A stretch of 64,000 bases of DNA, from contig NZ_BMNZ01000007.1 of NCBI RefSeq assembly GCF_014646815.1, positions 124,001 through 188,000 of the forward strand, in the 5' to 3' direction. Source of the DNA: Terrabacter tumescens (lineage in GTDB: Bacteria > Actinomycetota > Actinomycetes > Actinomycetales > Dermatophilaceae). How positions within the stretch are numbered: position 1 is the first letter of the stretch; each line of letters opens with the position of its first letter. Positions 49,368 to 59,003 of this stretch are shown in pieces. The position numbers and the translations under genes were made by a program. The notes beneath the pieces are model-generated. The model had not been told where the DNA came from, did not search any database, and saw only the letters and a list, made by a program, of their open reading frames with translations.

Positions 49368-49453
49368 GCCCCGATCCTCCCACGGGCCCGCGCGCCGGCT
49401 ACGCGGCGCCCGCTCCGCGGGACCGCCGTGCCTCCTGTGCCCCGCCGAACCCG

Positions 49454-50155
49454 TCAGAACAGCGGGCGAACCTGCACCACGAGGGAGATGAGCAGGCCGA
49501 GCAGCATCCACGGTCCGAAGGCGATGTCGTCCTTGCGGGAGCCGCGGCGCAGGACGAGGCGGGCCAGCCCGTAGACCCCGGACAGGATGAACGCGGCATA
49601 CGACGCCACGAGGGTCGTCGACACGCTGACGTAGCCCGTGGCCAGCCCGACGAGCCCCGCGAGCGTCACGTCGCCGTAGCCGAAGCCGCTGCCGAGCAGC
49701 GCCGCGACGAGCGCGAGCACGAAGTAGATCGCCCAGAGCACGGCGCCGGCGATCGCCGCCCGGCGCAGCGCCTCCCAGTCCCCCGACGCGAGCGACGCGA
49801 GCGCGAGCTGGGCGACGAGAAGGGGGTATGCCGGTCGTGTCAGTCCCCGGGGCAGCCGGTGCACGTCCGCGTCGATCCACGCGAGCGCCACCGCGACGAA
49901 GGCGAAGGCGAGGTAGGCCGGGCTCAGCGCCCACTCCGACAGGGGACCGAAGCGCCACGCCAGCAGCCCCCACAGGAGGGCCAGCGCGACGGGGACGACG
50001 CGCGAGGACACCCGGGGGTGCGGACCGGTCTCGTCGTCGAGGCGGTAGCCGCCGGTCGCGAGACGCCGGCGGAGCACCTCTCCGACGCCCGCCCCGGCGA
50101 CGGCGAGCAGCGCGACGAACCACCACGGCGTGGCGGGGAAGGTCGCCCAGGTCAT
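49454..50155 (-). CDS. Prepilin peptidase-like A24 aspartic protease
   Basis: This 233-residue protein has about seven membrane segments and both catalytic Asp motifs of the A24 family: [11 protein letters not shown], and [11 protein letters not shown]. The N-terminal cytoplasmic methyltransferase domain of classic PilD is absent, as in single-domain TadV/FppA-like enzymes. It presumably processes type IV or Flp pilins encoded elsewhere. The gene lies between aroE and aroC, an arrangement common in actinobacteria. The ATG overlaps the aroE stop by 4 nt. Confidence 0.88.
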   Translation of the reverse strand: MTWATFPATPWWFVALLAVAGAGVGEVLRRRLATGGYRLDDETGPHPRVSSRVVPVALALLWGLLAWRFGPLSEWALSPAYLAFAFVAVALAWIDADVHRLPRGLTRPAYPLLVAQLALASLASGDWEALRRAAIAGAVLWAIYFVLALVAALLGSGFGYGDVTLAGLVGLATGYVSVSTTLVASYAAFILSGVYGLARLVLRRGSRKDDIAFGPWMLLGLLISLVVQVRPLF

Positions 50156-50994
50156 GAGGGCGTCGGGAGCGGCGTGCCCCACTCGGGGTCGACGAGGGCG
50201 GCGAGAGCCGTGGCCATCGCGTCGAGCGGGGCGGGTCTGCCGGTCATGAGGGTCACCTGGGCCGCGGCCTGGTGCAACAGCATGTCCGTGCCGGCGGCGA
50301 GCGTCCACCCGCACGCGCGGGCGCGGCGCTGCAGCGGCGTGGGTCCGTGGCCGTAGACGACGTCGAGCACCGTGAGGGGGCTCTCGTCGCGGTCGGTGAC
50401 GGGGAAGGCGTCGAGGCCGGGCACCGCCTCGGGTGGCACGGTGCTGATGACGACGTCCGCGAGGGGCCAGTCGCCCAGGGCGACGGCGTCAACGACGAGC
50501 CCGGCCCGCTCGGCCTGCTCGACCGTCTCGGGCCTGGGCCGGTCACGCACCATGAAGGTCACCCGCCGCGTGCCCGAGGCGGCGAGCGCGGCGACGGCCG
50601 AGCGGGCCGTGGCCCCGCTGCCGATGACGAGCGCGTGGGTCGTGTCGACGCACCCGGCCACGAGCAGCGCCGCCTCGATGCCGTGGATGTCGGTGTTGTG
50701 GGCGTGCCAGCCGGCCGGGGTGGCCACGAGGGTGTTGGCCGAGCCGGTGTCGCGTGCGGTCGCGTCGACGACGCTCGCCGCCGTGAGCGCCACCTCCTTG
50801 AGGGGCATCGTCAGCGACAGTCCGCGCCAGGTGTCGTCGAGCCCGGCGAGGGCGTCCGGGAACGCTGCCACGTCGACCTCGCGCCGATCGTAGGTCCAGG
50901 TGCGCAGCCCGAGGGCCGCGTAGGCAGCGCGGTGCAGCACGGGCGAGAGCGAGTGCCCGATCGGGCTGCCCCACACCGCACAGTGCCGGGGCAT
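50152..50994 (-). CDS. aroE: Shikimate dehydrogenase
   Basis: AroE reduces 3-dehydroshikimate. The 280-residue protein has [17 protein letters not shown] (substrate site), LTMPLKE with the catalytic Lys, NTDIHGIE and the nucleotide loop [15 protein letters not shown]. The usual GxGGxxxA is here GSGATA, so cofactor preference is uncertain. An AGGGGAG ribosome binding site lies 5 nt before the ATG at 50992-50994. Confidence 0.95.
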   Translation of the reverse strand: MPRHCAVWGSPIGHSLSPVLHRAAYAALGLRTWTYDRREVDVAAFPDALAGLDDTWRGLSLTMPLKEVALTAASVVDATARDTGSANTLVATPAGWHAHNTDIHGIEAALLVAGCVDTTHALVIGSGATARSAVAALAASGTRRVTFMVRDRPRPETVEQAERAGLVVDAVALGDWPLADVVISTVPPEAVPGLDAFPVTDRDESPLTVLDVVYGHGPTPLQRRARACGWTLAAGTDMLLHQAAAQVTLMTGRPAPLDAMATALAALVDPEWGTPLPTPS

Positions 50995-51008
50995 CGCGCT
51001 CCCCTCGC

Positions 51009-52262
51009 TCAGCACTTGCCCTTGTTGTCGGCGCACCACTTCTGGAACTGCGCCACGTTGCGCTGGTGCTCCTCGTAGGTGGCCGCGAACTTCGTCTCGC
51101 CCGTGTCGAGGTTCACCGTGACGAAGTACAGCCACGGCCCGGCGACGGGGTTGGCGGCCGCCTGCAGGGCGCTCTCGCCGGGGTTGGAGATCGGTCCCGG
51201 CGGCAGGCCCTGGAAGCGACGGGTGTTGTACGGGTTGTTGCTCTCGAGCATCTGCTGCGTGGGCACGCCGCGCTTCTTGAAGATGTAGTTGACCGTCGAG
51301 TCGAACCCGAGCGACATCTTCTTGGCGAGACGGTTCTCGACGACACGGGCGACCCGCGAGCGGTCGGTCTCGTTCTGGGCCTCACCCTCGACGAGGCTCG
51401 CGACGGTCACGACGCGCTCCATCCGGTCCGGCGCGATGCCGAGCGCGTCGAGTCGCTTCGTCGACTCCGCCACCATCTCCTTCAGCTGGTCGAGCGCCGT
51501 CGCCGTGGGCCCGAACTCGTAGCTCGCCGGGAAGAGGTAGCCCTCGATGTTGCCCTTGGCCGACGGCGGCAGGCCCAGCTCGTCGACCTGCTTGGCCGCG
51601 GCGGCGTACTGGGCCACGGGGATGCCGGAGGACTTCGAGAGCTTGGCGTAGATCTCGTCGGCCCACAGGCCCTCGGGGATCACGACGCGGGTGATCAGGC
51701 GGTTCTTGGGGTCGACGAGGATGGCGAGCGCGTCGGCCGCCTTCATCTGCTTCTTCATCGTGTAGATGCCCGGCTGGATGCCGGCGCTCTTCGGGTCGTT
51801 GTTGGCCGCCTCGATGAAGGCCTTGCTCGACTTGACGACATCCTCGTCGGCGAGGGTCTTGGCGATCGCCGTGCCGCCCGACCCGCGGTCGATGGTCACG
51901 CGGACCTCGCCCGTGCCGGGGCCCGGGTAGTCGTTGGACTCGAGGAAGCCCTCGACGACGGGGCGCAGGGCCTTGTAGGCGACCGCGACTCCCCCACCGA
52001 TGACGGCGAGCGCGAGAACGATGACGACGAGCCGGCGGAAAACCGAGGGCTTGCCACGCGGCGCGCCACCGGCCGCGGCCTTGGCCCCGCGGCGCTTGCC
52101 ACGCTTGCGCTCCGCGAGCTCACGCTCGCGCATCTCGCGCCGGCTCAGCGGAGGCGTCGCACCCGGGTGGGCGTCGGGGGCGTGGCTGCCGTCGAGGTGG
52201 TCGACACCGTCGACGGTGTCCTCGTGGTCACCGAAGATCGATGACTCGAGATGGTCCTTCAT
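51009..52262 (-). CDS. mltG: Endolytic murein transglycosylase MltG
   Basis: MltG cuts nascent peptidoglycan strands and sets glycan length. The 417-residue protein has a charged cytoplasmic N-terminus of about 72 residues, one membrane segment (RLVVIVLALAVIGGGVAVAY), a LysM-like subdomain, and the catalytic domain with EGYLFPASYEF and VASLVEGEAQNETDR containing the essential Glu. It overlaps ruvX by 4 nt. Confidence 0.95.
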   Translation of the reverse strand: MKDHLESSIFGDHEDTVDGVDHLDGSHAPDAHPGATPPLSRREMRERELAERKRGKRRGAKAAAGGAPRGKPSVFRRLVVIVLALAVIGGGVAVAYKALRPVVEGFLESNDYPGPGTGEVRVTIDRGSGGTAIAKTLADEDVVKSSKAFIEAANNDPKSAGIQPGIYTMKKQMKAADALAILVDPKNRLITRVVIPEGLWADEIYAKLSKSSGIPVAQYAAAAKQVDELGLPPSAKGNIEGYLFPASYEFGPTATALDQLKEMVAESTKRLDALGIAPDRMERVVTVASLVEGEAQNETDRSRVARVVENRLAKKMSLGFDSTVNYIFKKRGVPTQQMLESNNPYNTRRFQGLPPGPISNPGESALQAAANPVAGPWLYFVTVNLDTGETKFAATYEEHQRNVAQFQKWCADNKGKC

Positions 52263-52765
52263 CGACGACGTTCCTTCTTCCGTTTGCCCCCCGGCGTGAC
52301 GGTCTCCCCCGGTGGGCGGCCCGACAGCGACTCGGTGTCGAGGGCCGACTGCAGGATGAGTACTGCAGCGGCCTGGTCGACAACGGCTCGTTGCCCCCGG
52401 CCCGGGACGCCACTGTCGCGTAGTCTGCGGTGCGCGTCCACGGTGGTCAAGCGTTCGTCGACCATCCGCACCCCTACCGTACCCAGTCGCCCCGCGAGCC
52501 GACCGGCGTAGTCGCGCGCGATGCGCGCCGCCTCGCCCTCCTCGCCGGACAGCAGGCGCGGCAGACCCACGACGACCTCGATCGCCGAGAGCTCGTGCGC
52601 GAGCGCGACGATCGCCTCGACGTCGCTGTCACCCTCGACGTCCCGGGGCAGGGTGCGCACGGGGTGGGCGAACACCCCCGAGGCGTCCGACGCGGCGACG
52701 CCGACGCGGGCGTTGCCCACGTCGACGCCGATGCGTGCCCCGGTCCGGGAGCGAGGGTCGGTCAA
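52259..52765 (-). CDS. ruvX: Putative pre-16S rRNA nuclease (YqgF/RuvX)
   Basis: This 168-residue RNase H-like protein has GVDVGNARVGVA, VVGLPRLLSGEEG, VRMVDERLTTVDA and the C-terminal DQAAAVLILQ. The family trims 16S rRNA ends in E. coli. The C-terminal tail is strongly basic (GGKRKKERRR). It follows alaS by 2 nt in the conserved alaS-ruvX-mltG-aroE order. Confidence 0.95.
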   Translation of the reverse strand: MTDPRSRTGARIGVDVGNARVGVAASDASGVFAHPVRTLPRDVEGDSDVEAIVALAHELSAIEVVVGLPRLLSGEEGEAARIARDYAGRLAGRLGTVGVRMVDERLTTVDAHRRLRDSGVPGRGQRAVVDQAAAVLILQSALDTESLSGRPPGETVTPGGKRKKERRR

Positions 52766-52767
52766 GG

Positions 52768-55440
52768 TCAGGCGCCCCGGTTGCGCAGCTGGTCCTCGAC
52801 GACGCCGAGCGCCGCCGAGACCCGCGCCGGGTCGGTCCCGCCACCCTGGGCGAGGTCGTCCTTGCCGCCACCACCGCCGCCCAGCGCCTGGGCCGCCAGC
52901 TTGACGAAGGCCCCGGCCTTGAGACCGGCCTCACGCGCCCGCTCGTTCGTCGCGACGATGACGACGGGACGTCCGCCGGCCACCGACGCCATGGAGACGA
53001 GCGCCGGACGGTCGTTGCCGAGGCGACCGCGCACGTCCGTGACGAGCTTGCGCAGGTCGTCGCCCGCGACGCCGTCGCCAGCGTCGTGGCTCACGAAGGT
53101 CACACCGCCGATGTCGCGGGCCGACTGCACGAGACCCGAGGCCGCACCGAGCACCTGGCTCTGGCGGACGGCGGCGATCTCCTTCTCGGCGTCACGCAGG
53201 CGACCGAGGATCGCCGCGATGCGGTCGGGCAGCTCGTCACGTCGCACACCGAGGGTGTCGGTGAGCTGGCTGACGATCGTGGCCTCGCGCGCGAGGTGGG
53301 TGTAGGCGTCGGCGCCCACGAGCGCCTCGACGCGGCGCACGCCCGAGCCGATCGAGCTCTCGCCGAGCAGCTTGACGACCCCGATCTGGCCGACGCGCGG
53401 GGTGTGCGTGCCGACGCAGAGCTCGCGCGACCACTCGCCGATGGAGACGACGCGCACCCGCTCGCCGTACTTCTCGCCGAAGAGCGCCATGGCGCCGAGC
53501 TTCTTGGCGGCGTCGATGTTCATGATGTCCGCGGTCACCGGCAGGTCGTCGAGGAGCACGGCGTTGATCCGGCCCTCGATCTCGCCCATCGCCGCGGCGG
53601 GGACCGCCTGGAGGGACTTGAAGTCGAAGCGCAGCCGGCCGGGAGAGTTCTCCGAGCCCGCCTGCGTCGCGGTATCGCCGAGCTCGTCCCGGAGGGCCTG
53701 GTGGACCATGTGGGTCGCCGTGTGCGCGCGCGAGATGGAGCGCCGGCGCACGACGTCGACCTCCGCCTCGGCGTCCTCGCCGACCCCGGCCTCGCCCTCG
53801 AGCACCGTCGCGCGGTGCACGACGAGGCCGGTGATCGGGCGCTGCACGTCGGTGACCTCGAGGAGGGCACCGTTGGCCAGGCGGATGCGGCCGTGGTCGG
53901 CCTGCTGGCCACCGGACTCGGCGTAGAGCGGGGTGCGGTCGAGGACGATCTCGACCTCGTCCCCCACAGCGACACGGTCGACGACCAGGCCGTCGCGGAT
54001 CAGGCCACGGATGCGCGTGTCGGTCAGGGTCTGGTCGTAGCCGGTGAACTCGACGTCGCGCCCGAGCGTGTCGGACAGCTGCCGGTAGACGCTCGTGTCG
54101 CCGTGCGCCGACTTCTTCGCGCGCGCGTCGGCCTTGGCCCGGTCGCGCTGCTCGCCCATGAGCCGGCGGAAGCCGGTCTCGTCGACCTGAAGGCCCTGCT
54201 CCGCCGCCATCTCGAGCGTCAGGTCGATCGGGAAGCCGTACGTGTCGTGCAGCGCGAACGCCTCGGCGCCGCCGAGGGTCGTCGCCCCGGAGGACTTGGC
54301 CCGCGCCACCGCGGTGTCGAGGATCGTCGTGCCGGAGCTGAGGGTGCGCCGGAAGGCCTCCTCCTCGGCATAGGCGACCTGGCTGATCCGCTGGAAGTCG
54401 GTCTCGAGCTCGGGGTAGGACGCCTTCATCCGCTCCATGCTGACGGGCAGCAGCTGCTCGAGGGTGGGCGCGTCGACGCCGAGCAGTCGCATCGAGCGCA
54501 CGGCACGGCGCAGCAGGCGGCGCAGCACGTAGCCGCGGCCCTCGTTGCCGGGGGTCACGCCGTCACCGATGAGCATGAGCGAGGAGCGCACGTGGTCGGC
54601 CACGACACGGAAGCGGACGTCGTCGTCGTGGTCGGAGCCGTAGCGACGGCCCGAGAGGTCCTCCGCCGCCGCGATGACCGGGAAGACCTCGTCGGTCTCG
54701 TAGATGTTGTCGACGCCCTGGAGCAGGAACGCCACGCGCTCGAGGCCCATGCCGGTGTCGATGTTGCGCTTGGGCAGGTCTCCGACGATGTCGAAGTCCT
54801 CCTTGGAGCGGACGTTCTCGAGCTCGTACTGCATGAAGACGAGGTTCCAGAACTCGAGGTAGCGGTCGCCCGCCTCCCAGTCGCCGTCGGCACCGAACTC
54901 GGGTCCGCGGTCGAGGAGGATCTCGGAGCAGGGCCCGCCGGGGCCGGCGACGCCCATGTTCCAGTAGTTGTCCTTGCGGCCCAGGCGCACGATGCGGTCG
55001 TCGGACAGCCCGGCGACCTTCTTCCACAGCGCGATCGCCTCGTCGTCCTCGTGGTAGACGGACGCGTAGAGGTCCTTCTCGTCGAAGCCGAGGCCGCCCT
55101 CGGACTGGCTGCGCGTGATGAGCTCCCACGCGAGCTGGATGGCGCCTTCCTTGAAGTAGTCGCCGAAGCTGAAGTTGCCGTTCATCTGGAAGAAGGTGCC
55201 GTGGCGGGTCGTCTTGCCGACCTCTTCGATGTCGAGGGTGCGCACGCACTTCTGCACGCTCGTGGCGCGGCTGAACGGCGGGGTCTCCTGACCGAGGAAG
55301 TACGGCTTGAACGGGACCATGCCGGCGTTGACGAACAGCAGGTTGGGGTCCTCGTGCACGAGCGGGGCGCTCGGCACGACGGTGTGGCCCTGGCTGCCGA
55401 AGTACGAGAGCCAGCGACGCCTGATCTCAGCGGTTTCCAT
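52768..55440 (-). CDS. alaS: Alanyl-tRNA synthetase
   Basis: This 890-residue enzyme charges tRNA-Ala. The class II catalytic core occupies about residues 1-350 ([29 protein letters not shown]). The editing domain has HTATH near residue 573 and its zinc partners [13 protein letters not shown], and the C-Ala domain starts near residue 750. A 280-nt leader with a nested hairpin precedes the ATG. Confidence 0.98.
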   Translation of the reverse strand: METAEIRRRWLSYFGSQGHTVVPSAPLVHEDPNLLFVNAGMVPFKPYFLGQETPPFSRATSVQKCVRTLDIEEVGKTTRHGTFFQMNGNFSFGDYFKEGAIQLAWELITRSQSEGGLGFDEKDLYASVYHEDDEAIALWKKVAGLSDDRIVRLGRKDNYWNMGVAGPGGPCSEILLDRGPEFGADGDWEAGDRYLEFWNLVFMQYELENVRSKEDFDIVGDLPKRNIDTGMGLERVAFLLQGVDNIYETDEVFPVIAAAEDLSGRRYGSDHDDDVRFRVVADHVRSSLMLIGDGVTPGNEGRGYVLRRLLRRAVRSMRLLGVDAPTLEQLLPVSMERMKASYPELETDFQRISQVAYAEEEAFRRTLSSGTTILDTAVARAKSSGATTLGGAEAFALHDTYGFPIDLTLEMAAEQGLQVDETGFRRLMGEQRDRAKADARAKKSAHGDTSVYRQLSDTLGRDVEFTGYDQTLTDTRIRGLIRDGLVVDRVAVGDEVEIVLDRTPLYAESGGQQADHGRIRLANGALLEVTDVQRPITGLVVHRATVLEGEAGVGEDAEAEVDVVRRRSISRAHTATHMVHQALRDELGDTATQAGSENSPGRLRFDFKSLQAVPAAAMGEIEGRINAVLLDDLPVTADIMNIDAAKKLGAMALFGEKYGERVRVVSIGEWSRELCVGTHTPRVGQIGVVKLLGESSIGSGVRRVEALVGADAYTHLAREATIVSQLTDTLGVRRDELPDRIAAILGRLRDAEKEIAAVRQSQVLGAASGLVQSARDIGGVTFVSHDAGDGVAGDDLRKLVTDVRGRLGNDRPALVSMASVAGGRPVVIVATNERAREAGLKAGAFVKLAAQALGGGGGGKDDLAQGGGTDPARVSAALGVVEDQLRNRGA

Positions 55441-55726
55441 GATGCGTCCTTGCGGTGGTCGACGGGTGTGGTCTGCGGGAGGCCCGTCTCCCGTGGTTGA
55501 GGGGTGGACGGGCAGGCGGGGCGGGGTCAGCCCTGCGCCTCACTGGGGCGCGACTGACCCCCGGGGGGCTCGCCTCGCCGGCTGCAGGCCGTCGACACGG
55601 CTGCGCCTGGGTCCCTTCTGGGCCACGTTCATCGTCCTTCGGTCGTCGGCGCACGCTCACGCCCAGGTGGTTCAACCCTAACGGACCTCGCGAGCCCCGT
55701 CCCACCACCTTTGCCCGGGTATGCCG
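55441..55726 (-). other. alaS leader with nested hairpin, about 285 nt without a gene
   Basis: GGGGTCAG (55523-55530) pairs with CTGACCCC (55554-55561), and inside it GCGCC (55535-55539) pairs with GGCGC (55547-55551). TAGGGT near 55676-55681 on the minus strand could be the -10. I looked for T-box features: a GGGTTGAACCACC string occurs only at the far 5' end, so a T-box is not supported. The role of the hairpin is unknown. Confidence 0.45.
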
Positions 55727-55759
55727 CTGGGCCGGCTCCCGCACGGGGAGCCGGCCCAG
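55727..55759 (-). terminator. Strong terminator hairpin after the opp operon
   Basis: CTGGGCCGGCTCCC (55727-55740) pairs perfectly over 14 bp with GGGAGCCGGCCCAG (55746-55759) around a 5-nt loop. It starts 33 nt after the oppF stop on the minus strand and precedes the alaS promoter region. Confidence 0.85.
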
Positions 55760-55791
55760 CCGCACACATGGTCCTGCGGACGAGGCGACCG

Positions 55792-56838
55792 TCAGGCCGG
55801 CACCTCGGCCACGAGGTCGGTCTTGACCTCGGGGAAGTGGCAGGCCTGGAGGTGCACGCCACCCTCACGGAAGGCGCGCGAGGCCACGTCGGCCGTCGCG
55901 GTGACGAGCGGCGGCTCCTCCTGGGCGCAGATGTCCTGCGCCTTCCAGCAGCGCGTGCGGAAGCGGCAGCCGCTCGGCGGGTCGATCGGGCTCGGCACGT
56001 CGCCGATCAGGCGGATGCGCTCCTTGGGGGCGATGCCACGCGCGACGTTGATGTCGGGCGCCGCGGAGAGCAGGGCCTGGGTGTACGGGTGCTCGGGAGC
56101 CTCGTAGATCTTCTTCTTGTCGCCGAACTCGACGATCTTGCCGAGGTACATCACGGCGACCTGGTCGCAGAAGTGGCGCACGACGCCGAGGTCGTGGGCG
56201 ACGAAGATGAACGCGAGGTCCAGCTCGTTGCGCAGCTTGGCGAGCAGGTTCATCACCTGCGCCTGGATCGACACGTCGAGGGCCGAGACCGGCTCGTCGG
56301 CGATGATGAGCTTCGGCTCGACGGCGAGCGCGCGCGCGATGCCGATGCGCTGGCGCTGGCCACCGGAGAACTCCGACGGGTAGCGGTTGATGTGCTCGGG
56401 GTTGAGGCCGACGAGCTCGAGCAGCTCCTGGACCCGGGCCTTCTCCTTGCCCCGGTGCAGGCCGTGGACGCGCAGCGGCGTGCTGAGGATCGCGCCGACC
56501 GTCTGCCTCGGGTTCAGCGAGGAGTACGGGTCCTGGAAGATCATCTGGACGTCGCGGCGGATGTCGCGCAGCTCGTGCTCCTTCAGGTGCGTGATGTCGC
56601 GGCCGCCGAACTCGATGGTGCCGCCGGTCGGCTCGTCCAGGCGCGTCACGAGCCGCGACGTCGTCGACTTGCCGCAGCCGGACTCACCGACGAGTCCGAG
56701 CGTCTGCCCCTCCTTGACGGAGAAGCTGATGCCGTCGACGGCCTTGACCGTCGCCCTCACCATGCGCAGTCCCTGGACCTCGCGGATCGGGAAGTGGCGC
56801 TGGAGGTCGGTGACCTTGAGCAGGGTCTGGGCGCTCAT
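55792..56838 (-). CDS. oppF: Oligopeptide/dipeptide ABC transporter ATP-binding protein, OppF/DppF type
   Basis: This 348-residue ATPase has Walker A LVGESGCGKSTTSRLV, signature FSGGQRQRIGIARAL, Walker B LIIADEPVSALDVS and the switch His in VAHDLGVV. The C-terminal oligopeptide domain carries CRFRTRCWKAQDIC, the Cys pattern that binds an iron-sulfur cluster in some DppD/F proteins. The ATG overlaps the oppD stop by 4 nt. Confidence 0.94.
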   Translation of the reverse strand: MSAQTLLKVTDLQRHFPIREVQGLRMVRATVKAVDGISFSVKEGQTLGLVGESGCGKSTTSRLVTRLDEPTGGTIEFGGRDITHLKEHELRDIRRDVQMIFQDPYSSLNPRQTVGAILSTPLRVHGLHRGKEKARVQELLELVGLNPEHINRYPSEFSGGQRQRIGIARALAVEPKLIIADEPVSALDVSIQAQVMNLLAKLRNELDLAFIFVAHDLGVVRHFCDQVAVMYLGKIVEFGDKKKIYEAPEHPYTQALLSAAPDINVARGIAPKERIRLIGDVPSPIDPPSGCRFRTRCWKAQDICAQEEPPLVTATADVASRAFREGGVHLQACHFPEVKTDLVAEVPA

Positions 56839-57905
56839 CGGGCTTCCTCGTCGTGCTTCAGGGTGGCCACGGGATCGGCCAGGTGGCAACGGATCTCGCG
56901 GTTGTGCAGTCCGGGGGTCGGGCGCCACGCGGGCAGCTGCGTCCAGCAGGCGTCGCCCTCGACCTGTGACTTGAACTCGCACCGGGGGTGGAACGAGCAG
57001 CCGGACGGGAGGTTGAGCAGGCTCGGCGGCGTGCCCTTGATGGCGCGGAGCTCCTCGAGGTCCTCGGAGTGCGAGGGCAGCGACTGCAGCAGGCCGTAGG
57101 TGTACGGGTGCGACGGCTGGGCCAGCACCTCCTTGGCGCTGCCCTTCTCGACGCCGCGACCGGCATACATCACGAGGATGTCGTCGGCCGTCTCGGCCAC
57201 GACCGCGAGGTCGTGGGTGATGAGGATGACGGCGGAGCCGAACTCCTTCTGGAGGTCGTTGACGAGGTCGAGGATCTGAGCCTGGACGGTGACGTCGAGA
57301 GCAGTTGTGGGCTCGTCGGCGATGAGCAGCTTGGGGTTGTTGACGAGGCCCAGCGCGATCATCGCGCGCTGGCGCATGCCGCCCGAGAACTCGTGCGGGT
57401 AGGAGTTCGCCCGCCGCTGGGGGTTGGGGATGCCGACGAGGTCGAGCATCTCGACCGCCCGCTTCATCGCGACCTGCTTGCTCACCTTGTTGTGGGCCTG
57501 GTAGGCCTCGGCGATCTGCTTGCCGACCTTGTGGAACGGGTGCAGCGAGCTCTGCGGGTCCTGGAAGACCATGGCGGCCTTGGTGCTGCGGATCTTCTGG
57601 AACGTCGACGCCGGGGCGCCGACGAGCTCGATCCCGTCCAGCTTGATGCTGCCCGTGATCTGGGTCCGCTTCGGGTTGTGCAGGCCGAGCACCGCCATGC
57701 TGCTCACGGACTTGCCCGAGCCGGACTCGCCGACGATGGCGAGGGTGCGCCCCAGGCGGGCCTGGTAGGTGAGGTTGGAGACCGCCTTGACGACGCCCTC
57801 CTCGGTGGGGAAGGCCACCGAGAGGTCGCTGACGTCGAGGACGACGTCCCCGGCGTTTCGAGCCTCGGCGGACTGGGTCGAGATGGTGTTCACGGACGCG
57901 GTCAC
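56835..57905 (-). CDS. oppD: Oligopeptide/dipeptide ABC transporter ATP-binding protein, OppD/DppD type
   Basis: This 356-residue ATPase has Walker [17 protein letters not shown], signature [15 protein letters not shown], Walker [15 protein letters not shown] and HDLAVVAE. The C-terminal Cys motif is CSFHPRCEF...CWTQ. It starts at GTG 57903-57905, overlapping the oppB stop as GTGA. It pairs with OppF to power import. Confidence 0.94.
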   Translation of the reverse strand: MTASVNTISTQSAEARNAGDVVLDVSDLSVAFPTEEGVVKAVSNLTYQARLGRTLAIVGESGSGKSVSSMAVLGLHNPKRTQITGSIKLDGIELVGAPASTFQKIRSTKAAMVFQDPQSSLHPFHKVGKQIAEAYQAHNKVSKQVAMKRAVEMLDLVGIPNPQRRANSYPHEFSGGMRQRAMIALGLVNNPKLLIADEPTTALDVTVQAQILDLVNDLQKEFGSAVILITHDLAVVAETADDILVMYAGRGVEKGSAKEVLAQPSHPYTYGLLQSLPSHSEDLEELRAIKGTPPSLLNLPSGCSFHPRCEFKSQVEGDACWTQLPAWRPTPGLHNREIRCHLADPVATLKHDEEAR

Positions 57906-58888
57906 GACAGCCTCACTCGCGGGTCGATGAAGGAGTAGGCGATGTCGACGACGAGGTTCATGAAGACGACGACGACCGCTCCGATGAGGACGGTGCCCAT
58001 GATGACCGGCAGGTCGAAGGCCTTGAGCGCGGCCAGGCCGCGACGGCCGATGCCGTCGACGCCGAAGATCTGCTCGGTGATGAGCGTGCCGGTCAGCAGA
58101 GCGGCGATGTCGAGGCCGAGGATCGTCGCGATCGGGCTCATCGCCGCGCGGAAGCCGTGCTTGTACAGCACGGTGCGCTCGCTGATGCCCTTCGAGCGGG
58201 CGGTGCGGATGTAGTCCATCGACAGCGTCTCGATCATCGAGTTGCGGGTGTACCTGACGTAGGACGCCGAGGTGACGAACCCGAGGATCAGGGCCGGCGC
58301 GAGCATGCCCATGAAGTAGGGGCCGACGCCCGCCGAAATGGAGGAGTACTGCGGCAGCACGTTCCAGAGGATGACCGGGTAGAGGGCGACGAGCAGCGCG
58401 AGGACGTAGTACGGGATCGAGCCGAGCACCTGCGAGGCGCCGACGAGCCCACGGTCCGTGGCGGAGCCACGTCGCACCGCCGCGATGATGCCCAGGGTCA
58501 CGCCGACCGTCACGAACACGACGGCGGCCATCAGGGCCAGCACGATGGTGTTCGGGAAGCGGGTGAACAGCTCCTCGTTGACGGAGCGTCGCGTCACGAA
58601 CGAGAAGCCGAGGCACGGTGCGCCGCAGTGGACGGTGTCACCGGCGTAGACGAAGTCGCGCCCGAAGAACAGACCCTTGAAGTAGTCGAAGAACTGCACC
58701 GTCAGGGGCTTGTCCAGCCCGATGCTCTTCGTGATGGCGGCGAGTCGCGTCGCGTTGCAGCGCGTCTCGGGACACATGGCCTGCGCCGGGTCGGACGGGC
58801 CCGCGAAGAACAGCAGGAACGCCGAGACCAGCGTGGCCAGGATGACGCTCAGGGCGAGAGCCAACCGCCTGAGGATGTACGTGAGCAC
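57902..58888 (-). CDS. oppB: Oligopeptide ABC transporter permease, OppB/DppB type
   Basis: This 328-residue permease has six predicted membrane segments, a long extracellular loop after segment 1 with several cysteines (MCPETRCN, HCGAPCLG), and the EAA loop RTARSKGISERTVLYKHGFR that contacts the ATPase. The cysteine-containing loop is more elaborate than in E. coli OppB and could hold disulfides. Confidence 0.93.
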   Translation of the reverse strand: MLTYILRRLALALSVILATLVSAFLLFFAGPSDPAQAMCPETRCNATRLAAITKSIGLDKPLTVQFFDYFKGLFFGRDFVYAGDTVHCGAPCLGFSFVTRRSVNEELFTRFPNTIVLALMAAVVFVTVGVTLGIIAAVRRGSATDRGLVGASQVLGSIPYYVLALLVALYPVILWNVLPQYSSISAGVGPYFMGMLAPALILGFVTSASYVRYTRNSMIETLSMDYIRTARSKGISERTVLYKHGFRAAMSPIATILGLDIAALLTGTLITEQIFGVDGIGRRGLAALKAFDLPVIMGTVLIGAVVVVFMNLVVDIAYSFIDPRVRLS

Positions 58889-58917
58889 GTTTTGCCTTCC
58901 AAACGAGGTGGGCGCCG

Positions 58918-58990
58918 GTGGTGGGGGCCCGGGAGATCCCGGACCCCCACCACGGCGGTCAGTTCAGATCGTGCTCCCCCGAGGGGGAGC
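58918..58990 (-). terminator. Double hairpin between oppA and oppB
   Basis: GTGGTGGGGG (58918-58927) pairs with CCCCCACCAC (58944-58953) and continues inward with CCGGG/CCCGG. A second hairpin, GCTCCCCC/GGGGGAGC (58973-58980 and 58983-58990), is adjacent. Both lie between the oppA stop and the oppB start within one operon. They likely act as partial terminators or 3'-end protectors, leaving more oppA mRNA than permease/ATPase mRNA. Confidence 0.78.
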
Positions 58991-59003
58991 CGTCACTGCC
59001 GAC

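Noticed and set aside
55660-55690. T-box-like string GGGTTGAACCACC upstream of alaS
   Set aside because: It lies at the 5' end of the leader instead of beside an antiterminator, does not match the core well, and no specifier loop was found.
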